Assembly (NCBI GenBank): GCA_019359765.1
Contig: JAHHGU010000048.1
Location: forward strand, 1-42,508
Origin: Aphanothece sp. CMT-3BRIN-NPC111
GTDB taxonomy: Bacteria > Cyanobacteriota > Cyanobacteriia > Cyanobacteriales > JAHHGU01
Length of the DNA: 42,508 nucleotides
Reading direction: 5' to 3'
The notes under the pieces were generated by a model. It did not search any database and was not told where the DNA came from. It saw only the letters and a program-made list of their open reading frames with translations. Shown piece by piece: positions 15,561 to 24,115 of the stretch (within the stretch, counting starts at the first letter, position 1; each line of letters starts with the position of its first letter). Both the position numbers and the translations under genes were made by a program.

Positions 15561-16516
15561 AGATGTCCCAGGCAGGTTTGATCATCTTCGTTAAACCAAT
15601 GGTTGATACCAAAACCCAGCGCCCGGTTGTGGGGAAAAAGTTCAGCGGCAAGCTTTAAGGCAGCCTGTCTGCCAATTGCGGTTTCAAACACAGAGGAGAA
15701 AACGGCATCAATTTGGTGTTGTTGGCAGAATTGGCGCAGAAGCTTAGGGGAACCTGCGATCGCAGGTTTAAGGACAAAAATACCCCGCCAACCTTTCTGG
15801 TAACAAACTTGCAGCTGTTCTAGAGTAGCAACAGATTCATCTAAGGCTATGGGGGTGGAATATAAGTGACTCAACTCCAACATGGCGTCGAATCGATCCA
15901 CGGGTAGCGGTTGCTCTAAAAATTCAACTCCAGCTAATTCGCAAACTTGTAGCCATGCTTTTGCTTCCTCCCAGCTAAGTCCGCCATTAGCATCCAATCG
16001 CAGCTTTCCCCCAGTCGGTAGAGCTTGAATTAACTGGCTAAACACCTTAATTTCATCCTTAATCGGTGCAACCCCAATTTTCCATTTAAACGTGCGATAC
16101 CCCTGATTCCATAGAGTTTCCCATACCTGTAAAGCTCTTTCTCCTGCTGGCAATAGACTGCTATAGGAGAGCTTATTTTGTCCAGAACATCTGTGTTCAT
16201 CTGTGTGTATCTGTGGTTCAAGATCTTCCCAAGCAGACTCAAAGCCAAATTGACAGGCGCGGAGTTTCGTGGGTATATAGAAAATCGTCTCTGTGGTAAT
16301 TTCATCGCCTAACTGGTGGCAAAAATCCAGCGCTTCCTCCAGGGTTTCGGAACCAAACCAGGGGAGAGGGGCAATTTCACCCCAACCGACGCGCCCATTA
16401 TCATCCCTAAGACGGATGATAATACCCTGGCGGATTTTCCAGATGCCGTGGCTGGTTTGCAATGGTTGCCTAAAAGGCCGCTGATAGGGACGAAACTCAA
16501 ATCTGTAGTGCATCAT
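15545..16516 (-). CDS. menC: o-Succinylbenzoate synthase
   Basis: Enolase-superfamily dehydratase that converts SHCHC to o-succinylbenzoate. Active-site residues are visible: K-W-K in 'YRTFKWKIGV', metal ligands in 'LRLDANGGLS', 'EFLEQPLP' and 'IALDESVATL', and the opposite-face Lys in 'FVLKPAIAGS'. It is 323 residues. Near residues 100-115 an insertion 'EPQIHTDEHRCSGQNK' is encoded by a copy of the ACCACAGAT-type repeat (16189-16217), in frame. The start is an ATG-ATG pair at 16516/16513. It follows menH after 36 bases and overlaps menE. Confidence 0.92.
   Translation of the reverse strand: MMHYRFEFRPYQRPFRQPLQTSHGIWKIRQGIIIRLRDDNGRVGWGEIAPLPWFGSETLEEALDFCHQLGDEITTETIFYIPTKLRACQFGFESAWEDLEPQIHTDEHRCSGQNKLSYSSLLPAGERALQVWETLWNQGYRTFKWKIGVAPIKDEIKVFSQLIQALPTGGKLRLDANGGLSWEEAKAWLQVCELAGVEFLEQPLPVDRFDAMLELSHLYSTPIALDESVATLEQLQVCYQKGWRGIFVLKPAIAGSPKLLRQFCQQHQIDAVFSSVFETAIGRQAALKLAAELFPHNRALGFGINHWFNEDDQTCLGHLWKDH
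16189..16217 (-). repeat. CACAGAT repeat inside the menC coding region
   Basis: The minus strand reads ACCACAGATACACACAGATG then AACACAGAT. This is 28 of 29 identical to the repeat at 36654-36682 between sufB and sufC. It encodes 'PQIHTDEHR' in menC. Confidence 0.85.
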
Positions 16517-16552
16517 CTATGCGATCGTAGACCCGTATGCCCTCAATCGCGC

Positions 16553-17353
16553 TTATTTACAAAATTCTGCCACATATCTAATCCATACATTTATATTCTC
16601 AAAATGAATATTATGACCGCAATCTTTAACTATTTTTAGCTCTGCAACTATACAACTACGGGCTATTTCTTCATTTATATTTTTAAATTTATCATCATAT
16701 TCACCTACAAGCAGAAGTAAGGGTATTTCATTATATTCAAGTTGCTCCCATAAAGAAGGCTGGCTACCTGTTCCCATTTGACAAAGCGATTTAGCTAACT
16801 CTAAAGGATTACTTGCTAATCTGCTCTCGATTAAATACTCAAATTTAGGGTGGGTTTTTAAATACTTAAAAATTGGCTGATTGTACCAATTCACCAAAAA
16901 TGAATAAAAATCACCCGTTGCTAGTTTTTTGGCTAATTGGGCATCAGCTTGTAGCCTTAATACTTTTTCTTCTATAGTATTTAAACCTGGAGAGGCTGAT
17001 TCTATAACAACTTTGCGAAAGCGGTCTGGGAAATGAAGTGTCAGATATAAAGCTAATCTGCCACCCATAGAATAGCCAAGTAAATAGGATTTTTCTATAT
17101 TTAACTGATCTAATAAGTAAATTAATGCCTGGGCAGTGTTCGGCATTGTGTAGCACTCCTCCCCACCCAATACTTGCGTTTTTCCGTGTCCAGGGAGGTC
17201 AATAGCAATACAATAAAATTGGTCAGCTAGTAATGCCATTGCATTTTTAAAGTCATCGCTGCTGCCCATAAATCCATGTAAAAGAAGGAGTGGCTGATTA
17301 TCGCTGCTACCTGTAAGAGAGTAGTGAAATTGATAATCTTCAAACTTCACCAT
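16553..17353 (-). CDS. menH: Alpha/beta hydrolase, probable SHCHC synthase
   Basis: 266-residue alpha/beta hydrolase, probably 2-succinyl-6-hydroxy-2,4-cyclohexadiene-1-carboxylate synthase, which removes pyruvate from the MenD product. Visible are the oxyanion 'LLLHGFMGSSDDFK', nucleophile elbow 'LGYSMGGRLAL' (Ser), acid 'LLLVGEYDDKF' (Asp) and His in 'VKDCGHNIHFEN'. MenH proteins diverge widely, so the motifs alone show only a hydrolase. Placement between menA and menC on the same strand makes the MenH role likely. The start ATG 17353 gives 'MVKFEDYQFHYSL'. The 249-base gap to menA holds an eroded copy of the spacer repeat. Confidence 0.8.
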   Translation of the reverse strand: MVKFEDYQFHYSLTGSSDNQPLLLLHGFMGSSDDFKNAMALLADQFYCIAIDLPGHGKTQVLGGEECYTMPNTAQALIYLLDQLNIEKSYLLGYSMGGRLALYLTLHFPDRFRKVVIESASPGLNTIEEKVLRLQADAQLAKKLATGDFYSFLVNWYNQPIFKYLKTHPKFEYLIESRLASNPLELAKSLCQMGTGSQPSLWEQLEYNEIPLLLLVGEYDDKFKNINEEIARSCIVAELKIVKDCGHNIHFENINVWIRYVAEFCK

Positions 17354-17369
17354 GTATGGGGATGATTAG

Positions 17370-17470
17370 GGATTAATTCTTAAACCTGTTTCACGCAGCA
17401 GATGAAATTTTTAACCCATCTGCGTTTATCTACCTTCTAAAAAAGCAAAATGAATATTTTTGCAATAAGC
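17370..17470. repeat. Eroded copy of the TAAGAAC/CAGATAAACG repeat
   Basis: Between menA and menH. Contains TTCTTAAACCTG, GCAGCAGATGAAATTTTTAA, CATCTGCGTTTATCTACCTT and CTAAAAAAGC, pieces recognisable from copies A and B but rearranged. There is no coding capacity. Confidence 0.35.
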
Positions 17471-17602
17471 CTATTTTTTTAAATTTAAATTTGCAACATT
17501 ATCATTAAGTGGATGGTGAGCAGTGGAATACACACGATAATGGTAGCTAAAGAGCATAATTAAAGCACTGCCCACTCTATATATTACCTCTGTCGTAGCG
17601 TA

Positions 17603-18508
17603 TCAGAAGCCTGGAAGTAAGAACCCCAACCCTAGCAAAAACCCACTCCAAAAATGCAAAGCAACGGCAATAAACTTGCAATTGCTGACTTTTTCCGGCT
17701 GATTGTGATAAGTACCGACGTGCCGTACTAACTGGAGGGCAAAGGGTAAGCTGCCAATGATTAGTAACGTCCATACGGGGAAAATCCCCAAACCCACAAA
17801 TATCGCAGCTATTGCATAAATGCTGCCACAGATCCAGATTAATAGTTGCGCTGCTTTTTCCGTACCAAGGCGGACGATTGGCGATTTTTTTCCTGCTGCC
17901 AAGTCATCATCAAGCTGGTGAAAGTGAGAGCAAAACAAAATTAAACTCGTAGCAATTCCCACAATGATAGATGCGGCCAAGCTGACGTATGACCATGTTT
18001 GGGCTTGACTGTAGTAAGCAGCCGTCACAACTAGGGGACCCAAGCAAATAAAGCAGATAATCTCCCCCAAACCCTGGTAGCCTAAGCGAAAGGGTGGTCC
18101 CTGGTAGGTATAGCCTATAGCACAGGAGAGCAGCACCAGCCCAATCACTGTCAGATCTTGTTGCCACCATGAAATCGCCAGTGTTCCCATTATGCCTAGA
18201 GCTAAAAACAGATTCCCCAGCCAGAAAACTAATGATTTATTCCCTGTTAAGTTAACAACGGAGTGGGCTTTATTTTTATCGATGCCTGTCTCGGAATCAA
18301 ATACATCATTGCTGACATTCATCCAAGCAATAAACAAAATCGCTGAAATTAAAAAAGTTGAAAAAACTTCTGGGTGAAAGGTTTTAGTTTCAGCAAAAGC
18401 AACAGCAGTGCCTACCCAAATCGGAATTATGGCAACGCTGTACATTGGTGGCTTAATGGCCGCAAGCCACAGTTTACTGCTTGGATGTTTAATTAACTGT
18501 GTAGTCAT
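17603..18508 (-). CDS. menA: 1,4-dihydroxy-2-naphthoate phytyltransferase
   Basis: Membrane UbiA-family prenyltransferase that attaches the phytyl chain to DHNA, giving demethylphylloquinone for photosystem I. It is 301 residues with about eight hydrophobic helices. The first Asp-rich motif is 'NDVFDSETGIDKNKAHSVVN' and the second 'HQLDDDLAAGKKSPIVRLG', both needed for Mg-prenyl diphosphate binding. The start ATG 18508 leads into 'KLWLAAIKPPMYSVAIIPIW', typical of cyanobacterial MenA. It is the first gene of the minus-strand men group and diverges from menF across about 600 bases. Confidence 0.93.
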   Translation of the reverse strand: MTTQLIKHPSSKLWLAAIKPPMYSVAIIPIWVGTAVAFAETKTFHPEVFSTFLISAILFIAWMNVSNDVFDSETGIDKNKAHSVVNLTGNKSLVFWLGNLFLALGIMGTLAISWWQQDLTVIGLVLLSCAIGYTYQGPPFRLGYQGLGEIICFICLGPLVVTAAYYSQAQTWSYVSLAASIIVGIATSLILFCSHFHQLDDDLAAGKKSPIVRLGTEKAAQLLIWICGSIYAIAAIFVGLGIFPVWTLLIIGSLPFALQLVRHVGTYHNQPEKVSNCKFIAVALHFWSGFLLGLGFLLPGF

Positions 18509-18784
18509 CAGGCAAAATTGATGGCATTTGCATAAGCCTTGTCATTTTACGCTTTGAAGGTGGTGATAGGGAACTGGGGGAGAGGGGCAGAGGGATTCTA
18601 GGTGAAGATCTAGGGAATTACCGAAGAAGACGCTCCGAGTGGGAGAGTCATCAGTGTTTCCCCGTCGATCTCATTAGTAAGATAGCCCCTGTGTTTATAC
18701 CTTGTCATTACCCACCTGTAGCGCTTACCCATCAGCCCGCTTCCGGTTTAAATGGTCGGCCAATAGCTTAAGTCCATTAAACTT

Positions 18785-18881
18785 GATCCCCCCTAGCCCC
18801 CCTTCGACAGGCTCAGGACATCGCCCTTAAAAAGGGAGGAACGCTCAAAGTCCCCCTTTTTAACTCTGATTTAGGGGGATC
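18785..18881. repeat. Palindromic G/C-block repeat in the menA-menF spacer
   Basis: The outer arms are GATCCCCCCTAG (18785-) and TTTAGGGGGATC (to 18881). The inner arms are TTAAAAAGGGAGGAACG and GTCCCCCTTTTTAA. The left arm carries an inserted CTTCGACAGGCTCAGG unit, also a common cyanobacterial spacer repeat. Just after it is CTGCGTAAGTCTTGA, resembling one end of the element at 23758-24032. The remainder of 18509-19125 should hold both divergent men promoters, but I cannot place them with confidence. Confidence 0.55.
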
Positions 18882-19125
18882 TCTGCGTAAGTCTTGATCT
18901 TGTTAAGTATGGTGAGTTGGAATAGCTAGCAGGTAAGATCGATTAGGTACTTCTGCGTTGCCGGAAACTACGTTCTACGAAGGTTTGGCGACAACGGAGA
19001 GTGCGGCTTTCACATTTGAAGGAAGGGGCACGGTATGTTAAAGGGTGTTTATTGGGATTTTAGAAGCCCGATGTCCGGTCACCGCCTGCCTCGACCGTTC
19101 AGCAAAATCTGCTATCCTTGCTTTC

Positions 19126-20547
19126 ATGCCAGTCATACCATATCGCACTAATCTATTTCAAGACTGTAAGAATCTGCGTCAGTTTCTTTTAGCATTTAAG
19201 CAGGCTGCTATTCAAAAAAAGCAGGCAATAATTGTCAGTATATCCCAAGAAATTAAACCCATCGATCCGCTGGCTGTTATTCAGAAAATAGCCAAGCCCA
19301 ACCAACTACACTTTTACTTCGAGAAAGCGGGTACAGGAGAAGCTATCGCCGCTATCGACACAGTGGTTTCTCTCAAATTGAAAGGGCGATCGCGCTTTTA
19401 CCAATCCCAACAGTTTATCGACTCCTGCTTTGCCAATATTATTATTACTGGCACTTCCAATCTTCCTTTTGCTGGTCCTCATTTCTTTTGTAGCTTCACG
19501 TTTTATGACGATCTGCTTAAGGATGATTCTCCTTTTCCCTATGGCACCATCTTTTTACCACGTTTACAGGTATCATGTCGAGCCAATAAAGGCTATTTAA
19601 TTAGTAATATAGTCATTAGTCCCCAGGCAAACGTTGAAGTTATAACCGAACAATTATGCCATCAATTTCAAGAAATTATCTCATCAGAATATAGCAGTGC
19701 CAAAAATACTAATAGTACTCAAGAAATAATTATAGATAAAAATATAAAAGATAAAAAGAAGTTTTATGATGCTGTTGTATCTTCATTAGAATCAATTAGG
19801 GTAAAGCAGTTACATAAAATTGTGCTTGCTCAGGCAGTAGATGTAATTTCCTCCGCTCCATTTAATTTGGTTCATTCTCTCCAAAATTTACGCATAAGTA
19901 ATCCCGATTGCTATATATTTTCTACCAGTAATGGTAAGGGGCAAAACTTTATTGGTGCTAGCCCAGAACGTTTAATTAGTATTCAAAATCACGAGTTAGT
20001 GACAGATGCCTTGGCTGGCTCGGCACCACGAGGAAAAACGGCAGCTGAGGATGCGGAATTGGCCAATCGCCTACTAAGTAGCGAGAAAGAGCGACGGGAA
20101 CACCGTGTTGTGCTTGATTTCATTACCCAACGCCTCACGGGGCTGGGTTTGACTCCCCAGATGGCATCAGTACCGCAGCTGCTGCAACTGTCTAACATCC
20201 AGCATTTATGGACACCGATTCAGGCGAAAGTGCCGGAGAAAGTGCATCCCCTAGAAATTTTAGCTGAACTCCATCCCACCCCAGCTGTTGCCGGTTTGCC
20301 CAGGGATATTGTCTACCAACAAATTCGCCGCTATGAAGCATTTGACCGCTCGCTTTATGCTGCGCCACTAGGCTGGATAGATCATCGGGGCAACAGCGAG
20401 TTTGTAGTTGGCATCAGGTCTGCCTTGATAGACGGCGATCGCGCTAGATTATACGCTGGTGCTGGTATCGTTGCTGGTTCCGATCCAGATAAAGAACTGG
20501 CAGAAATCCAACTCAAACTCCAGGCACTTCTCGAAGCCTTAGTCTAA
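19126..20547 (+). CDS. menF: Isochorismate synthase
   Basis: Chorismate-binding enzyme that isomerises chorismate to isochorismate, the entry step to phylloquinone. It is about 473 residues. The catalytic domain shows 'FIGASPERLISI', 'DALAGSAPRGKT', 'EKERREHRVVLDFI', 'ELHPTPAVAGLPRD', 'RSLYAAPLGWID' and 'YAGAGIVAGSDPDKE', in the expected order. The frame is open from a GTG at 19045, but ATG 19126 (MPVIPYRTNLFQD) fits the family N-terminus. The shorter salicylate synthases differ in N-terminal architecture, and the men context favours MenF. It is followed by menD after 66 bases. Confidence 0.93.
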   Translation: MPVIPYRTNLFQDCKNLRQFLLAFKQAAIQKKQAIIVSISQEIKPIDPLAVIQKIAKPNQLHFYFEKAGTGEAIAAIDTVVSLKLKGRSRFYQSQQFIDSCFANIIITGTSNLPFAGPHFFCSFTFYDDLLKDDSPFPYGTIFLPRLQVSCRANKGYLISNIVISPQANVEVITEQLCHQFQEIISSEYSSAKNTNSTQEIIIDKNIKDKKKFYDAVVSSLESIRVKQLHKIVLAQAVDVISSAPFNLVHSLQNLRISNPDCYIFSTSNGKGQNFIGASPERLISIQNHELVTDALAGSAPRGKTAAEDAELANRLLSSEKERREHRVVLDFITQRLTGLGLTPQMASVPQLLQLSNIQHLWTPIQAKVPEKVHPLEILAELHPTPAVAGLPRDIVYQQIRRYEAFDRSLYAAPLGWIDHRGNSEFVVGIRSALIDGDRARLYAGAGIVAGSDPDKELAEIQLKLQALLEALV

Positions 20548-20567
20548 CAGCAGCTACCTTTTCTTCT

Positions 20568-20600
20568 TCTTCCTTTGCGATCTTTGCGTCTTCGCGGTTC
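20568..20600. repeat. GACGCAAAGA repeat upstream of menD
   Basis: The reverse strand reads GAACCGCGAAGACGCAAAGA and then TCGCAAAGGAAGA. This is 30 of 33 identical to a copy lying inside sufD (38168-38200). It occupies half of the menF-menD spacer. Confidence 0.8.
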
Positions 20601-20613
20601 ATATATAAATTGA

Positions 20614-22350
20614 ATGCCCATTAATTTTTGTAACACCAATTCCGTCTGGGCTTCAATCTTGACGGAAACATTAAAACGGCTGGGACTAACTACCGCCGTA
20701 ATTTGTCCTGGATCGCGCTCAGCGCCTCTTGCGGTTGCCTTTGCCCAAGCTGACGAGGTAGAAGCTATCCCGGTTCTAGATGAACGCTCAGCTGCCTTTT
20801 TTGCCTTAGGAATTGCCAAAAAATCCCAACGTCCGGTTGTACTTGTTTGCACTTCTGGGACTGCGGGGGCCAATTTCTATCCCGCTGTTATTGAAGCCAG
20901 AGAAAGCCGAGTACCCCTGTTGGTGTTAACAGCTGATCGACCCCCGGAACTGCGAGATTGCCATTCTGGGCAGACGATAGATCAGCTGAAGTTATTTGGC
21001 ACTTATCCTAACTGGCAAACAGAGTTAGCTGTCCCTTCTCTGGAAATGGGGATGCTCAGTTATCTGCGCCAGACAATAATTCATGCCTGGGAGCGATCGC
21101 TTTTTCCTGTTCCTGGCCCAGTCCATCTTAATCTTCCCTTTCGCGATCCTCTGGCACCTATCCCCCAATTAGACGCTGACGCCCTGAGACTACAGTTTCA
21201 GCCAGATGATTTCTTTGCTGGGGTTGAACCGCTAAATCTTGTAGAGACGCCAGCAATAGCCTTTCCCAAGGAATGGTCTGAATGCGCCAAGGGCATGATC
21301 ATCGCTGGTACTGCTCAACCCCAGTCTCCACGCGAGTATTCTAGTGTGATCGCTAACCTTTCCAAATCTTTAGGATGGCCCGTCCTAGCCGAGGGACTAT
21401 CCCCCTTGAGAAACTATGCCCAGCTCAATCCCTATTTGATTTCTACCTATGACTTAATTTTGCGGAATCAGCAGTTAGCACAACAGCTGGCACCGAAAAT
21501 GGTGATTCAACTGGGTGATTTGCCTACCAGTAAAGAATTGCGTAGCTGGCTCGTAGCCACTCAGGCGCGACGCTGGATAATTGACCCTAGCCACCACAAC
21601 CTCGACCCCCTGCATGGGCAAACGACACATCTGCGGCTATCTGTGGAACAACTGGCTGTAGAGACAAGTGCGATGGCATCAACACAAAAAGAATATCTCC
21701 ATCTGTGGTGTGATGCTGAAGCCAAGGTGAGGTCATCTCTTGACCAAAAAATGACTGCAATCAACCACCTCTTTGAAGGCAAAGCCGCCTGGTTACTTTC
21801 GCAAACACTGCCACAGGGGACACCTATATTTGTTGCCAATAGTATGCCAGCGCGAGATGTAGAGTTTTTCTGGGCACCCAGTAACTCAGCAGTCCAGCCG
21901 TTTTTTAACCGGGGTGCCAATGGTATTGATGGTACTTTATCCGCTGCTTTGGGGATTGCCCATCGTCATCAAAGTAGCGTGATGCTAACGGGCGATTTAG
22001 CTTTGTTACACGATACGAACGGCTTTTTATTGCGAAACAAATTTGTAGGTCACCTGACGATTATTTTAATTAACAATAACGGTGGGGGCATATTTGAAGG
22101 ATTGCCCATCGCCAAGTTTGACCCGCCATTTGAAGAGTTTTTTGCTACCCCGCAGGATATTAATTTTGCTCAGATGTGTGCTACTTACAATGTGGAGCAT
22201 GAATTGGTTACTTCTTGGGAGGAGTTGAAACAACGTTTAAATCCCCTACCTACACATAAAATCCGGGTGCTAGAGTTGCAAACTAATCGAAAAGCAGATG
22301 CACAGTGGCGGCAAGAGAATTTAAAGAAAGTTGCCGCAATTTTGTCTTGA
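20614..22350 (+). CDS. menD: SEPHCHC synthase
   Basis: Thiamine-diphosphate enzyme joining isochorismate and 2-oxoglutarate in phylloquinone synthesis. It is 578 residues with the three-domain ThDP layout. The N-terminal Pyr domain has 'CPGSRSAPLAVAF' and the activating Glu in 'VLDERSAAFFALG'. The PP domain has the ThDP motif from 'TGDLALLHDTNGF' to 'ILINNNGGGIFEGLP'. 'HSGQTIDQLKLFG' and 'RGANGIDGTLSAALG' are also MenD-specific. The start ATG 20614 gives 'MPINFCNTNSVWASIL'. It is probably co-transcribed with menF. Confidence 0.95.
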   Translation: MPINFCNTNSVWASILTETLKRLGLTTAVICPGSRSAPLAVAFAQADEVEAIPVLDERSAAFFALGIAKKSQRPVVLVCTSGTAGANFYPAVIEARESRVPLLVLTADRPPELRDCHSGQTIDQLKLFGTYPNWQTELAVPSLEMGMLSYLRQTIIHAWERSLFPVPGPVHLNLPFRDPLAPIPQLDADALRLQFQPDDFFAGVEPLNLVETPAIAFPKEWSECAKGMIIAGTAQPQSPREYSSVIANLSKSLGWPVLAEGLSPLRNYAQLNPYLISTYDLILRNQQLAQQLAPKMVIQLGDLPTSKELRSWLVATQARRWIIDPSHHNLDPLHGQTTHLRLSVEQLAVETSAMASTQKEYLHLWCDAEAKVRSSLDQKMTAINHLFEGKAAWLLSQTLPQGTPIFVANSMPARDVEFFWAPSNSAVQPFFNRGANGIDGTLSAALGIAHRHQSSVMLTGDLALLHDTNGFLLRNKFVGHLTIILINNNGGGIFEGLPIAKFDPPFEEFFATPQDINFAQMCATYNVEHELVTSWEELKQRLNPLPTHKIRVLELQTNRKADAQWRQENLKKVAAILS

Positions 22351-22440
22351 CATTCCGGCGGAACGCCTCTGATAATTTTTGTGCGTTAAGGAATATTTTG
22401 GGGCGATCGCTGATTGGAAACAGCAGGCGAGTTTTATAAC

Positions 22441-23712
22441 TCAGCTACGCACACTAGCACTATCAGCACCTTTGACAAAATCAAATAGATAATGCGCTAG
22501 CTGCAATTTACTGCAAGGTTCAATCTGCTGCTGGCGTCCTTGGGCGTCTAGAAAGATGGCTTGATTGTTGTCGCCACCAAAACCTGCATCTGGTCGATCG
22601 ATCGGGTTAGCCGCGATCGCATCTAATTTCTTCTGCCGCAACTTCTCCAACGCTGGCGTGACAATATCCCCCGTCTGGGCAGCAAATCCGATTAACCTTT
22701 GATGCGGCTGCTTGAGGCGTCCCAGTTCAGCTAAGATATCCGGCACGGGTTCCAGAGGCAAGGAACTGGGGAGCGATCGCTTTGGCAACTTTTCTGCACT
22801 ATACTCAGCTGGCTTTACATCTGCCACAGCAGCTGACATCACAATCAAATCTGCATCCGGGAAACACTCCAACATTGCCTGTCGCATCTGCTGGGCACTC
22901 ACAACCGGGATAGTTTTCATTCCTCCCCCCGTTAACGGAGGGATAGAGAAAGATAAAGGGCCATGTACCAGCGTTACCGATGCCCCCCGGTGAACGGCTG
23001 CCTGTGCCAAAGCCAGCCCCATTTTACCTGTGGAGGGATTGCCAATAAAGCGCACGGGGTCTAAATGCTCTCGCGTTCCTCCAGCACTGATTAATACCCG
23101 CTTGCCTGCCAAGTCTCGCTTACCGCCTGTCTGCAATAAAGATTGAATTGACACCAAAATCTCAGCTGGTTCTGCCATACGACCAGTACCAGTGCGATCG
23201 CACGCCAACAACCCAGCACCTGGCCCAACGCCGTGATAGCGTGGGTCTAGTTGCAGCTGTTGCCAATTTCGCTGCACCGCCAGCTGTTCCCACATATCCG
23301 TATTCATTGCCGGTGCTAACAGCACTGGACAAGTTGAAGCCAGCACAGTGTTAGTCAGCAAGTTATCAGCCATACCGTAAGCTAACTTGGCCAACGTATT
23401 AGCCGTTAGAGGAGCAATAACAAAAACCTCCGCCCATTCTCCCAGTTCAATATGCAGTGGGCGTTCGTGAACTGGTTGCCAAAAGTTGTCATCTGTGTAT
23501 GCCGGATGACGAGACAGCGTTGCGACTGTTAGAGGTGTGATAAATTCTTGAGCCGAACGGGTAAGAATTACTCGAACTTCTGCCCCAGCCTTAAAAAGTG
23601 TGGAAATTATCTCACAAACTTTATAGGCGGCGATGCCGCCGCCCAGACCAATTAAAACCCGTCTCGACTTTGGATTTTGGATTTTAGATTTTAGATTAAT
23701 TGTTGACTCCAT
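22441..23712 (-). CDS. coaBC: Bifunctional phosphopantothenoylcysteine decarboxylase / phosphopantothenate-cysteine ligase
   Basis: Two steps of coenzyme A synthesis in one chain. The CoaC flavin domain has 'LIGLGGGIAAYKVCEI', the active His in 'RPLHIELGEWAE', 'PAMNTDMWEQ' and the lid Cys in 'GLLACDRTGTGRM'. The CoaB domain starts at 'RVLISAGGTREHLDPVRFIGN', with 'AAVADVKPAEYSAEKLPK' at the dimer and CTP site. The frame stays open to 23931, but that stretch lies in a mobile element. ATG 23712 gives about 423 residues. Even so, residues 1-15 (ESTINLKSKIQNPKS) come from a TTTTGGATTTTAGATT-type repeat; the conserved domain begins at RVLIG. Confidence 0.93.
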   Translation of the reverse strand: MESTINLKSKIQNPKSRRVLIGLGGGIAAYKVCEIISTLFKAGAEVRVILTRSAQEFITPLTVATLSRHPAYTDDNFWQPVHERPLHIELGEWAEVFVIAPLTANTLAKLAYGMADNLLTNTVLASTCPVLLAPAMNTDMWEQLAVQRNWQQLQLDPRYHGVGPGAGLLACDRTGTGRMAEPAEILVSIQSLLQTGGKRDLAGKRVLISAGGTREHLDPVRFIGNPSTGKMGLALAQAAVHRGASVTLVHGPLSFSIPPLTGGGMKTIPVVSAQQMRQAMLECFPDADLIVMSAAVADVKPAEYSAEKLPKRSLPSSLPLEPVPDILAELGRLKQPHQRLIGFAAQTGDIVTPALEKLRQKKLDAIAANPIDRPDAGFGGDNNQAIFLDAQGRQQQIEPCSKLQLAHYLFDFVKGADSASVRS

Positions 23713-23750
23713 ATGTAGATTTTGGACATCCGGGATTTTAGATTTTGAAT
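23665..23750. repeat. TTGGATTTTAGATTTT repeats at the coaBC 5' end
   Basis: Units such as TTTGGATTTTGGATTTTAGA (from about 23669) and GGGATTTTAGATTTTGAATT (from about 23732). The first cluster lies inside the coaBC reading frame and the second just upstream. Confidence 0.6.
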
Positions 23751-23757
23751 TAACAAT

Positions 23758-24032
23758 AGGACTTACGCACAACAGAGTTAAAAAGGAGGCTTTTCCGGTT
23801 CCCGCAATTGATGGCAGGGCTACTTCATTGTCTACAAAGGAAAAATCAGCATTAAACCGATCAAACCTTTCGGAGGGGGCTTGGGGGACGCGACCGTCCC
23901 CCAACGGGGGGTTTGGGGGGAGACCCCCCAAGCCTGGTTTTCTTAAGTGATAATTTTTTCTACCATGAAAATGAATCAGCCCTGCCTTTTGAAGGGGGGA
24001 TCTAGGTTTCAGACTTCAACTGCGTAAGTCCT
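23758..24032. mobile_element. 275-bp MITE-like element with 12-bp perfect terminal inverted repeats
   Basis: AGGACTTACGCA (23758-23769) and TGCGTAAGTCCT (24021-24032) are exact inverted repeats. Inside are G/C-rich hairpins (around 23875-23935, e.g. GGGGGACGCGACCGTCCCCC) and no gene of its own. It lies between the DUF2555 gene and coaBC and would form part of the coaBC leader. The remainder of the 23713-24115 spacer is repeat sequence or AT-rich. Confidence 0.7.
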
Positions 24033-24115
24033 GAATACATTAAACGCTTGCCACGAACCAAAAATGGCGGGGCTGTGAACTTACCACTACCCCGCCATCC
24101 AAAATCTTAAATCAG

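Noticed and set aside
19036..19152. Small 38-codon frame (MLKGVYWDF...) overlapping the menF start
   Set aside because: No ribosome site, no recognisable motif, and it overlaps the menF start in another frame.
23713..23931. Extended CoaBC N-terminus (about 73 extra residues)
   Set aside because: The frame runs through a MITE-like element with G/C hairpins; the chance absence of stops is a better explanation.
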